The notes under the pieces are model-generated. The model was not told the origin of the DNA and ran no database searches. It saw only the letters and a list, made by a program, of their open reading frames with translations. From an uncultured Allosphingosinicella sp. (GTDB taxonomy: Bacteria > Pseudomonadota > Alphaproteobacteria > Sphingomonadales > Sphingomonadaceae), in the NCBI GenBank assembly GCA_934539295.1, contig CAKTCN010000016.1, forward strand, positions 11,753 to 75,752: DNA of 64,000 nt, read 5' to 3'. This document shows positions 6,791 to 15,813 of this stretch, piece by piece. The position numbers were made by a program, and so were the translations under genes. The number at the start of each line of letters is the position of its first letter. Position 1 is the stretch's first letter.

Positions 6791-8887
6791 ATGCGGGTGG
6801 CAAAACCGGGAAAAAGGATCAAGGCGGCAGCCTTGCTGACGGGATTGCTGAGCTCCGCAAGCGTAGCGGCGCAAGAGACCGGGGAAGTAGCGCAGCCGGT
6901 CCCCGTCCTGCCCGCCGCGGTGGAAGGCGCGAAAAGCTACACGCCGCAGGACTTCGCCCGTTTTGCGCCCAAGACCGCCCAAGACATGCTGAACCAGGTG
7001 CCCGGCTTCATCATTCGTACCGAAGACGAGCGCCGCGGCCTGGGGCAGGCGAGTGGCAACGTGCTGCTGAACGGCGAGCGGATATCGGGCAAGTCGAACG
7101 ATGTCGTGACGGAACTCGGCCGCATCCCGGCAGAGGACGTGATCCGGATCGATATCGTGGACGGCGCGACGCTCAACGTGCCGGGCCTGTCGGGACAGGT
7201 CGCCAACATCCTGGTCAAGGCCAAGGATGCGCTGGGCGCCACCTTTGCCTGGTTCCCGCAGGCGCGGTTCAAGCGGCTGCCGCCACGCATCACCAACGGC
7301 AACCTGTCGGTGACCGGCACGGCGGGCGATGTCGACTTCACCCTCGGTTTCCAGAACCAGAGCCGCGTCAACGGCAATGCCGGTCCGGAGATCGTGACGA
7401 ACGGGGCCGGCGGCGTCATCGATCGGCGCGACGAGCGGCTCGACATCTTCACGGAGGAACCGAAGCTCAGCATCGGCCTCAAGCACCGGTCGGACGGTGG
7501 CGCTGTGGCCAATTTCAACGGATCCTACCAGATCTACCATCTCGACGCGGACGAATGGTCGACGCGCAACGGACCGGTTCTGCCGGTCAGCTTCCGCCGG
7601 TTTCACGAACAGGAGCGCGAGTGGAATTACGAGATTGGCGGCGATTACGAATTTGGGATGGGTTCCGGCCGGCTGAAGCTGATCGGCCTCCGGAATTACG
7701 AGCACAGCCCTTACAGCCAGCAGTTTCGCACCACCTTCGCCGATGGCCGCCCGGACGAGGGGCAAAGGTTCGAACAGGTGTCGGGCGAGGCCGAATCGAT
7801 CCTGCGCAGCGAATATGGCTGGAAAGGCGGCGGCGCCGACTGGCAGGTGGCGATCGAAGGCGCCTACAACGTGCTCGACGTGGTCAGCGAATTGTCCGCG
7901 CTCGATGCGGCAGGCCAGTTCCAGCCTGTGCCGCTGGACAATGCGGTCTCCACCGTGGACGAGAAAAGGGCGGAGGCGACGCTCAGCTACGGACGGCCGC
8001 TCAGCCCCAAGCTGACGCTGCAAAGCTCGGCCGGGGTCGAATATTCCAAGCTGTCGCAATCGGGGCCGAACGGCCTCGTTCGCAGCTTCGTGCGGCCGAA
8101 AGGGTTCGTGTCGCTGGCGTGGAAGCCGACGCCCCGGCTCGATCTCAGTGCCAAGCTGACTCGCGAGGTGGGGCAGCTCAACTTCAGCGATTTCGTCGCG
8201 TTCGTGAATGTCGGCGGCGGCTTCGGCACTGCCGGCAATCCGCAGCTCGTCCCCACCCAGACCTGGCGCGCGGAACTGGAGGCGACGCGCAACCTGGGCG
8301 CATGGGGCACGGCGACGGCGCGCGTGTATGGCAATTTCCACGAGGACGTTGTGGACGTGGTGCCGATTGGTCCGACGGGGCAGGCACCGGGCAATCTCGA
8401 CAGGGCGCGCCTGCTCGGCTTTTCATGGCGTAGCACGTTCAACCTCGATCCCGCCGGCTTCAAGGGCGCGCGGATCGACCTGCAGGCCCGTTTCCAGAAG
8501 AGCCGGGTGGAGGACCAGCTGACCGGCGACTATCGCGAGATCAACAATAGCGAGCAGCGCTATATCCTTGCCGAATTCCGCCACGACATCCCGAAGACCG
8601 ACTGGGCTTGGGGCGCTTATTACGAGGACAGCAGGCAGGCCTGGTTCTACCGGCTCGACATCGCGGAACGGCCGGTCAATAGGCCGGGAAGCGTCTCGGT
8701 GTTTGTCGAGCACAAGAACCTGCTCGGGCTGACGGTACGGGGCGAGATATTCAATCTGCTCGGCACGCGCGAGACGTTCACGCGCAGCTTCTATGATGGA
8801 AGGCGCACCAACGGGCTGCTACAAACCGAATATCGGGACCGCGATTACGGCCCCATCCTGAGCTTTTCGATTACCGGGAAGATTTGA
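6791..8887 (+). CDS. TonB-dependent outer-membrane receptor
   Basis: The protein has 698 residues with a signal peptide ending near VAAQ (about residues 1-27). The plug domain (about 50-150) carries AQDMLNQVPGFIIRTEDERR and NVLLNGERISGK, typical of TonB receptors. The rest (about 160-698) is a beta-barrel with alternating aromatic strands that ends DYGPILSFSITGKI. No clear TonB box was pinned down. It transports an unknown substrate across the outer membrane using TonB-ExbBD energy. It is preceded by a promoter with an inverted repeat. Its last 17 bases overlap the end of a convergent small gene. Confidence 0.92.
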   Translation: MRVAKPGKRIKAAALLTGLLSSASVAAQETGEVAQPVPVLPAAVEGAKSYTPQDFARFAPKTAQDMLNQVPGFIIRTEDERRGLGQASGNVLLNGERISGKSNDVVTELGRIPAEDVIRIDIVDGATLNVPGLSGQVANILVKAKDALGATFAWFPQARFKRLPPRITNGNLSVTGTAGDVDFTLGFQNQSRVNGNAGPEIVTNGAGGVIDRRDERLDIFTEEPKLSIGLKHRSDGGAVANFNGSYQIYHLDADEWSTRNGPVLPVSFRRFHEQEREWNYEIGGDYEFGMGSGRLKLIGLRNYEHSPYSQQFRTTFADGRPDEGQRFEQVSGEAESILRSEYGWKGGGADWQVAIEGAYNVLDVVSELSALDAAGQFQPVPLDNAVSTVDEKRAEATLSYGRPLSPKLTLQSSAGVEYSKLSQSGPNGLVRSFVRPKGFVSLAWKPTPRLDLSAKLTREVGQLNFSDFVAFVNVGGGFGTAGNPQLVPTQTWRAELEATRNLGAWGTATARVYGNFHEDVVDVVPIGPTGQAPGNLDRARLLGFSWRSTFNLDPAGFKGARIDLQARFQKSRVEDQLTGDYREINNSEQRYILAEFRHDIPKTDWAWGAYYEDSRQAWFYRLDIAERPVNRPGSVSVFVEHKNLLGLTVRGEIFNLLGTRETFTRSFYDGRRTNGLLQTEYRDRDYGPILSFSITGKI

Positions 8888-9146
8888 CGGGATAGTGCGG
8901 CGTCGGCTCGGGATCGGGCAGGCGCACATCGGCAGCCTTGGTGATGCGCGGCGGCGCGGCCGCTTCATGGCATTGCGCCACGACAACGGGATAATCGACG
9001 TCGAGATTCTGGCCGAGCGCGGCGTCAGTCGCGGCGACGCATGCGGCCTGGCTTTCGTAGCGTGTATCGAGCTGGCGCACCGGCTGGCACTGAGCCTCGC
9101 CCTCGCCGCAACCCATTATCGCCATTAGAAAAATCGCCGGACCCAT
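8871..9146 (-). CDS. Small putative lipoprotein
   Basis: This 91-residue protein starts at ATG 9146, preceded by GAGGAG; the longer frame to 9206 lacks such a site. The first ~13 residues are hydrophobic and end AIMGC, a weak lipobox (Cys13). The mature part is Cys-containing (QCQPVRQLDTRYESQAAC) and ends in a Pro-rich tail. It overlaps the 3' end of the TonB receptor gene by 17 bases on the opposite strand. No family is recognised. Confidence 0.6.
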   Translation of the reverse strand: MGPAIFLMAIMGCGEGEAQCQPVRQLDTRYESQAACVAATDAALGQNLDVDYPVVVAQCHEAAAPPRITKAADVRLPDPEPTPHYPVKSSR

Positions 9147-9238
9147 CGCGCCGCTCCTCGTCAGGCAAAAAACGACGGCAGCGTGCGCGCGTTCCAATTG
9201 TTTCACGTGCGTATTTGGTTGAAGGCATAGGATTTCCT

Positions 9239-11071
9239 ATGTTGGGCCCAATGCCTCCCGCTTCTCCTTCCGACGTCACCCGGCCCGAAGCCGGCTGGGC
9301 CGCGATCCGCCGCTTCCTGCCTTATCTCTGGCCAGCCGGTCAGCCGATGCTGCGCGCCCGCGTTGTCGGCTCGCTCCTGCTGGTGCTGGTGTCGATCCTG
9401 ATCACGACTTTGGTCATGCCGCTCGCTTATTCGGCGGTGGTGGACCGGATGGCGGCCGGTTTGGAGAGCGGGGTCGCGATCGCGGTCGCGCTGGTCGTCG
9501 CTTATGCCGGCGCTCGATTTGGCGGGGTGCTGTTCGACAACCTGCGCAACGGTATATTCGAGCGGGTGGGGCAGGATGCGACGCGGCGGCTGGCCGAGGC
9601 GACGTTCCGCCACCTCCACGACCTCTCGCTCCGATTCCACCTGGAGCGGCGCACGGGCGCGGTCACCAAGGTGATCGAGCGCGGGACCAAGAGTATCGAT
9701 TCGATGCTCTACTTCCTGCTGTTCAACATCGGGCCGACGATCATCCAGCTCGCAATCGTGCTGATCATGTTCCAGCTCAAGTTCGGCTTCGGGCTGGTCG
9801 CCGCGACGAGCGTGATGGTGGTGCTCTACATCTGGTTCACGCGCGCTGTGACCGAATGGCGGGCGAAGCTCAGAACCGAGATGAACGACCTCGACACCGG
9901 TGCGGTCGCGCGGGCGGTGGACAGCCTGCTCAATTTCGAAACGGTCAAATATTTCAACGCCGAGGAACGCGAAGCCGCGCGCTATGGCCGCGCGGTGAAG
10001 CGCTATGCCGAGGCGGCGATCAAGAACGAGACGTCACTCGCCTGGCTCAATATCGGCCAGTCGCTGATCACCAACCTGATGATGGCGGGCGCGATGGGCT
10101 TCACCGTCTGGGGCTGGTCGGTCGGCCGCTTCTCGCCCGGTGACGTGGTGCTGGTGAATACCCTTCTGGCGCAACTCTTCCGGCCGCTCGACATGCTGGG
10201 ATGGGTGTATCGTAACATCCGCCAGGGCCTGATCGACATGGAGGCGATGTTCGGTATGCTCGACACGCGTGCCGAGGTGGTGGACGCAGGCGGAGCGCCG
10301 GACCTCCACGTCGCCCGCGGGCATGTGCGGTTCGAAGGCGTCCATTTCGGATACGATCAGGACCGCGAGATATTGAAGGGCGTCGACCTCGACATTCCGG
10401 CGGGGTCGATGCTGGCCGTTGTCGGTCCGTCGGGGGCGGGCAAGTCGACCTTGTCGCGGCTGCTGTTCCGTTTCTACGAGCCGCAGCAGGGCCGCATCAC
10501 CATCGACGGTCAGGACATATCGCAGGTGCGCCAGCAATCGTTGCGCGCCGCGATCGGGATCGTGCCGCAGGATACGGTGCTGTTCAACGACACGGTCGGC
10601 TACAATATCGGATACGGGCGGGACGGCGCGAGCCAGGACGAGATCGAGGCCGCGGCGCGCGGCGCGGCGATCCACGACTTCATCGCCTCGCTGCCCGATG
10701 GCTACGAGACGCGGGTGGGCGAGCGCGGCCTGAAGCTTTCGGGCGGTGAGAAGCAGCGTGTGGCGATCGCGCGCACCCTGCTGAAGGACCCGCCGATCCT
10801 GATCCTCGACGAAGCGACCAGCGCGCTCGACAGTCGCACGGAGGGCGCGATCCAGGCGACATTGCGTGACGTGGCGGCACGGCGCACCTCCATCGTCATC
10901 GCGCACCGCCTGTCCACCATCACCGATGCCGACCAGATCGTGGTGCTGGAGGATGGCGCGGTGAAGGAGCGCGGCACTCATGCCGAACTGCTCGCCCGGC
11001 GCGGGCTTTATGCCGAGATGTGGGAGCGCCAGCAGAGCGAGGTCGAGGACCAAGCCGAGGCGGCGGAATAG
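9239..11071 (+). CDS. Atm1/HMT1-type ABC exporter (fused permease-ATPase)
   Basis: The protein has about 610 residues from ATG 9239; the frame extends upstream, but those codons overlap the divergent lipoprotein gene. Six membrane helices (about residues 35-330) include RFHLERRTGAVTKVIERGTK, a signature of the ABCB7/Atm1/heavy-metal-tolerance group. The nucleotide-binding domain (about 355-595) has Walker A GPSGAGKST, signature LSGGEKQR, Walker B ILILDEATSAL and the H-loop IAHRLST. Relatives export glutathione-linked sulfur or metal conjugates from the cytoplasm; bacterial Atm1 is linked to metal detoxification. A dispersed palindrome follows it, then recQ. Confidence 0.92.
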   Translation: MLGPMPPASPSDVTRPEAGWAAIRRFLPYLWPAGQPMLRARVVGSLLLVLVSILITTLVMPLAYSAVVDRMAAGLESGVAIAVALVVAYAGARFGGVLFDNLRNGIFERVGQDATRRLAEATFRHLHDLSLRFHLERRTGAVTKVIERGTKSIDSMLYFLLFNIGPTIIQLAIVLIMFQLKFGFGLVAATSVMVVLYIWFTRAVTEWRAKLRTEMNDLDTGAVARAVDSLLNFETVKYFNAEEREAARYGRAVKRYAEAAIKNETSLAWLNIGQSLITNLMMAGAMGFTVWGWSVGRFSPGDVVLVNTLLAQLFRPLDMLGWVYRNIRQGLIDMEAMFGMLDTRAEVVDAGGAPDLHVARGHVRFEGVHFGYDQDREILKGVDLDIPAGSMLAVVGPSGAGKSTLSRLLFRFYEPQQGRITIDGQDISQVRQQSLRAAIGIVPQDTVLFNDTVGYNIGYGRDGASQDEIEAAARGAAIHDFIASLPDGYETRVGERGLKLSGGEKQRVAIARTLLKDPPILILDEATSALDSRTEGAIQATLRDVAARRTSIVIAHRLSTITDADQIVVLEDGAVKERGTHAELLARRGLYAEMWERQQSEVEDQAEAAE

Positions 11072-11078
11072 CACTCTG

Positions 11079-11163
11079 CGTCATTGCGAGGAGCGAAGCG
11101 ACGCGGCAATCCAGCCGGTCTCTGAAGCTGCACTGGATTGCTTCGCTACGCTCGCAATGACGG
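11079..11163 (+). repeat. Intergenic inverted-repeat element, family 1 (CGTCATTGCGAG)
   Basis: The outer arms CGTCATTGCGAG and CTCGCAATGACG are perfect reverse complements. Inner arms GCAATCCAG and CTGGATTGC are also complementary, leaving a short loop. This palindromic unit type is scattered through many alphaproteobacterial genomes. It sits in the 115-base gap between the ABC exporter and recQ and could form a terminator-like hairpin. Confidence 0.8.
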
Positions 11164-11186
11164 AGTGGAGCGACTAGGACGAAGGC

Positions 11187-12953
11187 GTGCAAGACCCCCT
11201 CGACATTCTCCATTCCACCTTCGGCTTCAGCAATTTCCGCGGCGTGCAGGCGGAGGTGGTCGGGCGAGTGATGCGGGGCGAGAGCACGGCTGCGGTCATG
11301 CCGACGGGGGCGGGCAAGTCGCTTTGCTACCAGGTGCCGGCCCTGGCGCGGCCGGGGACGGGGCTGGTCATCTCGCCGCTGATCGCACTGATGCACGATC
11401 AGGTGCGGTCGGCGGACAGTTTCGGCATCCGCGCGGCGGCGCTGACCTCCGCCGACGAGAATCGCGAGGAGACGATCGAGCGGCTGAGGCGCGGCGATCT
11501 TGACCTGCTCTATGTGGCGCCGGAGCGGGCGAGCGGGGAGGGATTTCGCCGACTGCTGTCCCAGGTGCCGCTCAGCCTGGTTGCCATCGACGAGGCGCAT
11601 TGCGTTTCGGAATGGGGCCATGACTTCCGGCCCGATTACCGGCTGCTGCGGCCCTTGCTCGACTCGCTTGGCGATGTGCCGCGGCTGGCACTGACGGCGA
11701 CGGCCGATGCGCATACGCGGGCCGACATCCTAGTGCAGCTCGGCATTCCGGAGGACGGGCTGATCGTCGCCGGGTTCGACCGTCCCAACATCCGCTACCA
11801 TGTCCGCCCCCGCGACGGGATCGGGGCGCAGTTGAAGAGCCTGCTGGCCGAGCAGCCTGGGCCGGGAATCGTCTATGCGACCAGCCGCGACAAGACCGAG
11901 ACCTTGGCCGCACAGATCGCCGCGACCGGGCGTCGGGCGCTGGCTTATCATGCCAGACTCGACGCACGCATCCGTGCCGCCAATCAGGCCGCATTCGTCG
12001 CGTCCGAGGACATGGTGATGGTGGCGACGATCGCGTTCGGCATGGGCATCGACAAACCCGACGTGCGCTTCGTCGCCCATGCCGGCCTGCCGAAGTCGAT
12101 CGAGGCTTATTATCAGGAAACCGGTCGCGCGGGCCGTGACGGCGAGCCGGCCGAGGCGCATCTGTTCTGGGGCGCGGAGGATTTCAGCCGAGCGCGGCGG
12201 CGGATCGCGTCGGAGGTCGAGGAAAGCCGGCAGCCGGGCGAGCGGGCGCGGTTGAATGCGCTCGCGGCCTTGGTCGAGGCACCGACGTGCCGGCGTGCGA
12301 TCCTGCTGCGCCATTTTGGCGAGGCGCCCGCCGCGGGATGCGGTAATTGCGACAATTGCCTCAATCCGCCGAGCGGGGTGGACGCGACCCAGGTTGCGCG
12401 CAAATTGCTGTCCGCGGCGTTCCGGACCGAGATGCGGTTCGGGATCGGGCATCTCACCGACGTGCTGGCGGGCAAGGAGACCGACAAGATCCACAGCTTC
12501 GGCCATCACCGGCTGAGCGTGTTCGGCATTGCCGATGCGGACGAGCTTGCATTGGTGAAGCCGGTGGCGTGGGCGTTGCTGGCGCGCGATGCGCTGCGGG
12601 CCGACGATTTTGGCGGCCTGTCGTTTGGGCCGAATGCCAAGCCGATCTTGAAGGGCGAGGAGAGCGTCGAGATCGTGGTACCGCCCAAGCGCCAGCGGCG
12701 GCAGCGCGGCAGTGGCGGCGCAGCCAATCCGGATGGCGATCCGCTGTTCGACGCGCTGCGCGCGCGGCGGCGGGAACTGGCGGTGGAGGGCGGGGTGCCG
12801 CCTTATGTGATCTTCCACGATTCGACCTTGCGCGAGATGGCGCAGCTTAGGCCGGCGAGCCTCAGGGCCTTGTCGGAAGTGTCTGGCGTCGGGCAGGCCA
12901 AGCTCGACAAATATGGCGCGGCGTTCGTTGAGGTGATCCGCCAGCATGGCTAA
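11187..12953 (+). CDS. recQ: RecQ-family ATP-dependent DNA helicase
   Basis: This superfamily 2, 3'-5' helicase has 588 residues and a GTG start. Walker A is MPTGAGKS (39-46) and the Walker B box is DEAH (135-138), within AIDEAHCVSEWGHDFRPDY. Motif VI is QETGRAGRDG. The RecQ zinc cluster includes CGNCDNC (about 385-392). A winged helix and an HRDC domain follow (about 510-588: FHDSTLREMA..., VSGVGQAKLDKYG). It unwinds DNA in recombination and repair. It is close to the usual RecQ length (E. coli about 610). It is followed 11 bases later by a DUF442 gene, perhaps in one transcript. Confidence 0.95.
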   Translation: MQDPLDILHSTFGFSNFRGVQAEVVGRVMRGESTAAVMPTGAGKSLCYQVPALARPGTGLVISPLIALMHDQVRSADSFGIRAAALTSADENREETIERLRRGDLDLLYVAPERASGEGFRRLLSQVPLSLVAIDEAHCVSEWGHDFRPDYRLLRPLLDSLGDVPRLALTATADAHTRADILVQLGIPEDGLIVAGFDRPNIRYHVRPRDGIGAQLKSLLAEQPGPGIVYATSRDKTETLAAQIAATGRRALAYHARLDARIRAANQAAFVASEDMVMVATIAFGMGIDKPDVRFVAHAGLPKSIEAYYQETGRAGRDGEPAEAHLFWGAEDFSRARRRIASEVEESRQPGERARLNALAALVEAPTCRRAILLRHFGEAPAAGCGNCDNCLNPPSGVDATQVARKLLSAAFRTEMRFGIGHLTDVLAGKETDKIHSFGHHRLSVFGIADADELALVKPVAWALLARDALRADDFGGLSFGPNAKPILKGEESVEIVVPPKRQRRQRGSGGAANPDGDPLFDALRARRRELAVEGGVPPYVIFHDSTLREMAQLRPASLRALSEVSGVGQAKLDKYGAAFVEVIRQHG

Positions 12954-12964
12954 GGAGTAAGGTG

Positions 12965-13378
12965 ATGCAATTACGCTGGCTCGACGAGACGATTGCCGTC
13001 TCCCCGCAGGTGGCGCCCGAGGCCTTGGCCGACGTGGCCGCGCAAGGCGTCGTGATGCTGATCAACAATCGTCCGGACGGCGAGGATCATGGCCAGCCGA
13101 CCAGCGCCGAGATGGAAGCGGCGGCACGTGCGGCGGGGCTGGACTATCGGCACATTCCGGTCAGCCATGGCGGCCTGTCGCAGGTGCAGGTGGATGCGAT
13201 GGCGGAGGCCTTGGCCGAGGCGCAGGGGCCGGTCCTGGGGTACTGCCGCGCCGGCGTGCGTTCGGCATTCCTGTGGGCGCTGGCGCGCGCGAAGGCCGGG
13301 GATGACGGTCAGGAGATCATGCGCAAGGCTGGGCAGGCCGGCTATGATCTGAGCCCGATCGCGGCGTATCTGGGCTGA
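12965..13378 (+). CDS. TIGR01244/DUF442 family phosphatase-like protein
   Basis: The protein has 137 residues from ATG 12965 (an in-frame GTG lies directly before it; AAGGAG is upstream). The fold resembles a tyrosine-phosphatase/rhodanese loop: NNRPDGEDHGQPTS (about 34-47) and GYCRAGVRSAFLWALAR with Cys94-x4-Arg99. Relatives form the N-terminal domain of Blh-type beta-lactamase-hydrolase-like proteins, implicated in sulfur or biofilm biology. The substrate is unproven. It lies directly behind recQ. Confidence 0.85.
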   Translation: MQLRWLDETIAVSPQVAPEALADVAAQGVVMLINNRPDGEDHGQPTSAEMEAAARAAGLDYRHIPVSHGGLSQVQVDAMAEALAEAQGPVLGYCRAGVRSAFLWALARAKAGDDGQEIMRKAGQAGYDLSPIAAYLG

Positions 13379-13386
13379 TGGTTCGT

Positions 13387-13456
13387 GTGCCCCTGCGAAA
13401 GCACGAGTCCAGTGTCGTAGGGTAGCGTCGCCTGGGCTCCTGCTTTCGCAGGAGCA
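13387..13456 (+). repeat. Intergenic inverted-repeat element, family 2 (CTGGGCTCCTGCTTTCGCAGGAGCAC)
   Basis: The left arm GTGCCCCTGCGAAAGCACGAG and the right arm CTCCTGCTTTCGCAGGAGCAC are imperfect reverse complements with a short spacer; the right half is itself palindromic (CTCCTGC...GCAGGAG). A near-identical copy lies at 23737-23802, and a degenerate half-copy lies inside the ygfZ-like gene at 39351-39381. It sits between convergent genes and may act as a bidirectional terminator. Confidence 0.8.
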
Positions 13457-13990
13457 CTAGAAGGGGCTGACGTCGCCCGCTTCGCGCTCCGCGTCCGTCG
13501 GCTCCCGCCCGAGCGCTTTGTTACGATGGGGGAAGCGGCCGAAGCGCGCGATGACGTCGCGGTGCTTGATCGCGAATTCGAGGCTCTTCTCGTCGCCTAG
13601 CACGCGGAACAGGTCGATCGAGCGGCCCTGGTCGGCGAGGCTCTCGCTATGCTGAAACGGCATGTAGAGGAAGGCACGGCGGTCGGGCGTGAGTTGCATG
13701 TCGTATCCGCGGGCGATCGCCTGTTTGGCGATGTCGAGCGACAGCGCATCGGTCGAAAAGCCCTTGGCCTGGTCGCGGAACATGTTGCGCGGGAACTGGT
13801 CGAGCAGGATCACTGCGGCGAGCGCCTCCTCGGCCGAGCCGAGGAATGTGGCGGCGGGCTTGCCCTTCTGCTCGGTCCAGACGCGTTCGAACCTCTGGCG
13901 GATCTCGCCGTCGAGTCCCTTGTCGAACCACCATTGCTCGGGCTTGAGGCCGAACCAGTAATCGAGGACGTCGGAGACCCAGCCGCTCAT
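13457..13990 (-). CDS. DUF924 family protein
   Basis: The protein has 177 residues from ATG 13990, which overlaps the tldD stop (ATGA). Family landmarks are VLDYWFGLKPEQWWFDKGLD near the N-terminus, LLDQFPRNMFRDQAKGFSTDALS (about residues 60-85), LYMPFQHSESL (about 108-118) and FGRFPHRNKALGREPTDAE near the end. The family is all-helical and TPR-like, of unknown role. Coupling to tldD suggests it is at least co-expressed. A much longer frame on this strand runs on through tldD and is spurious. Confidence 0.9.
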   Translation of the reverse strand: MSGWVSDVLDYWFGLKPEQWWFDKGLDGEIRQRFERVWTEQKGKPAATFLGSAEEALAAVILLDQFPRNMFRDQAKGFSTDALSLDIAKQAIARGYDMQLTPDRRAFLYMPFQHSESLADQGRSIDLFRVLGDEKSLEFAIKHRDVIARFGRFPHRNKALGREPTDAEREAGDVSPF

Positions 13991-15411
13991 GCCGCGGTCC
14001 CGCCGACGGTGAGGCCTTCGATCAGCAGGGTCGGCTGGCCGACGCCGGCGGGGACCGACTGGCCGCCCTTGCCGCAGATGCCGACACCCTCGTCCAGCGC
14101 CATGTCGTTGCCGATCGCGCGAACCTTGGTGAGGACCGACGGGCCGTCGCCGATCAGGGTCGCGCCCTTGACCGGGGCGCCAAGCCTGCCGTTCTCGATC
14201 CGATACGCCTCGGTGCAGGAGAAGACGAACTTGCCGCTGGTGATGTCGACCTGCCCGCCGCCGAAGCTCTTGGCATAGATGCCGTTCTTGACGCGGGCGA
14301 GGATCTCGGCCGGATCGTCCTTGCCGCCGAGCATGAAGGTGTTGGTCATGCGCGGCATTGGCGCGTGGGCGAAGCTCTCGCGCCTGCCGTTGCCGGTCGG
14401 CTCCACGCCCATCAGCCGCGCATTGAGCCGATCGTGGATATAGCCCTTGAGGATGCCGTCCTCGATCAGCGTCGTGCAGCCCGTAGGCGTGCCTTCGTCG
14501 TCGATGGTCAGCGATCCGCGGCGATTGCCGATGGAGCCATCGTCCACCACCGTCACTCCGGGCGCGGCGACACGCTCGCCGATGCGGCCGGAGAAGGCTG
14601 AGGTGCCCTTGCGGTTGAAATCGCCTTCGAGGCCGTGGCCGATCGCCTCGTGCAGCAGCACGCCGGGCCAGCCGGGGCCGCACACCACATTCATCTCGCC
14701 GGCGGGTGCAGCGACGGCGTCGAGGTTCACCAGCGCCTGGCCGAGCGCGATGTCGATCGCGCGGTTCCAGGTCTCCGGCTCGAACAGATCGTCATAGAGG
14801 CGGCGGCCGCCAAGGCCATGATAGCCGCTTTCGCGCCGCCCATTCTGCTCGACCACGATCGAGACGTTGAGGCGGACGAGCGGACGCACGTCGTGTGCCA
14901 CGAAGCCGTCGGCGCGGACGATCTCGACGACGCTCCATGATCCGGCGAGGCTGACCGACACCTGCTTCACGCGCGGATCGCGGGCGCGCGCGGCGGCGTC
15001 GATCTCCTGGCAGAGCGCGACCTTGCGCGCGAAAGGGATCAGGCTCAGCGGATCGGAGTCGGTGTAGAGCTGCGTATTGGTGCGGCGCGGCGGGCCGGCG
15101 GGGGTCGACTTGCTCGGATCGAGCACGGACAAAGTCTCGGCCGCGCGGCGGATGGCGCTGGCGGACAGTTCGTTGGCATGGGCGAAGGCGGTGGTCTCGC
15201 CCGACACGCCGCGCAGGCCGAAGCCGGCCTGCGTATTGAAGTCCGCCGCCTTCAGCCGGCCATCGTCGAAGCTGAAACTTTCCGAGGCCGCATATTGTAG
15301 GAAGAGCTCGCCATCGTCGCAGCGCTTCAGCGCGTCGGCGGTCAGGCGCCGTGCCGCATCAGGATCGAGGTCGTTGCGGTAGATGAAACGGCGCGGGTCG
15401 GTGTAGCTCAT
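13987..15411 (-). CDS. tldD: TldD metalloprotease subunit
   Basis: The protein has 474 residues. The zinc motif HEAIGH (His254, Glu255, His259) lies in VLLHEAIGHGLEGDF; the C-terminal part holds CTEAYRIENG and the GPS.LTK segment of TldD/PmbA proteins. TldD works with TldE/PmbA as a heterodimeric Zn-protease that trims modified peptides. No pmbA/tldE partner is in this window. It is followed by an overlapping DUF924 gene and preceded by a dispersed palindrome and a zinc-finger gene on the same strand. Confidence 0.95.
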   Translation of the reverse strand: MSYTDPRRFIYRNDLDPDAARRLTADALKRCDDGELFLQYAASESFSFDDGRLKAADFNTQAGFGLRGVSGETTAFAHANELSASAIRRAAETLSVLDPSKSTPAGPPRRTNTQLYTDSDPLSLIPFARKVALCQEIDAAARARDPRVKQVSVSLAGSWSVVEIVRADGFVAHDVRPLVRLNVSIVVEQNGRRESGYHGLGGRRLYDDLFEPETWNRAIDIALGQALVNLDAVAAPAGEMNVVCGPGWPGVLLHEAIGHGLEGDFNRKGTSAFSGRIGERVAAPGVTVVDDGSIGNRRGSLTIDDEGTPTGCTTLIEDGILKGYIHDRLNARLMGVEPTGNGRRESFAHAPMPRMTNTFMLGGKDDPAEILARVKNGIYAKSFGGGQVDITSGKFVFSCTEAYRIENGRLGAPVKGATLIGDGPSVLTKVRAIGNDMALDEGVGICGKGGQSVPAGVGQPTLLIEGLTVGGTAA

Positions 15412-15439
15412 GCTACCGATATAAGGCCCGCTCTCTATT

Positions 15440-15523
15440 CGTCACCCCGGACTTGATCCGGGGCCCCGCTTTTCTTCTCGGTGGTCGTAAGAAGCGGGAT
15501 GCCGGATCAAGTCCGGCATGACG
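15440..15523 (+). repeat. Intergenic inverted-repeat element, family 3 (GGACTTGATCCGG)
   Basis: The arms CGTCACCCCGGACTTGATCC and GGATCAAGTCCGGCATGACG are nearly perfect reverse complements around a ~40-base centre. This is a widespread alphaproteobacterial palindromic unit. It fills the gap between the zinc-finger gene and tldD. Confidence 0.8.
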
Positions 15524-15532
15524 AGGTACGGG

Positions 15533-15736
15533 TTATGCGACCTGTTGGGTATCCGCCGCGCCGCCCTTCAGGATGAAGCGCTTGTCGCAGTAGCCGCAAT
15601 CGGCATAGCCCTTCTCGTCGATCTGCAGGTAGACGCGCGGGTGGCCGAGCGCAGGCGAGATGTCGGTCGCGCCGTCGCAGGCTACGCGGGGGCTGTCGAC
15701 ATAGGCGATTTCGGGCGTGAACGGATCGTCGGTCAT
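15533..15736 (-). CDS. CHCC zinc-finger protein (NDUFS6-like)
   Basis: This 67-residue protein starts at ATG 15736. It carries the zf-CHCC pattern Cys20, His32, Cys47, Cys50 (VACDG, GHPRVYL, DCGYCDKRF). The eukaryotic relative NDUFS6 is a zinc subunit of respiratory complex I; in alphaproteobacteria the stand-alone protein is conserved and assumed to have a similar zinc-binding role. It is divergent from the ABC ATPase gene that begins 77 bases away. Confidence 0.88.
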   Translation of the reverse strand: MTDDPFTPEIAYVDSPRVACDGATDISPALGHPRVYLQIDEKGYADCGYCDKRFILKGGAADTQQVA

Positions 15737-15813
15737 GGCCCGCGCCTTTAGCAATGTGGCAAGGCCCAAGCAATCTTTGCGAGGGGGCCGCCGACCCGCT
15801 AAGGCCCTGACCC

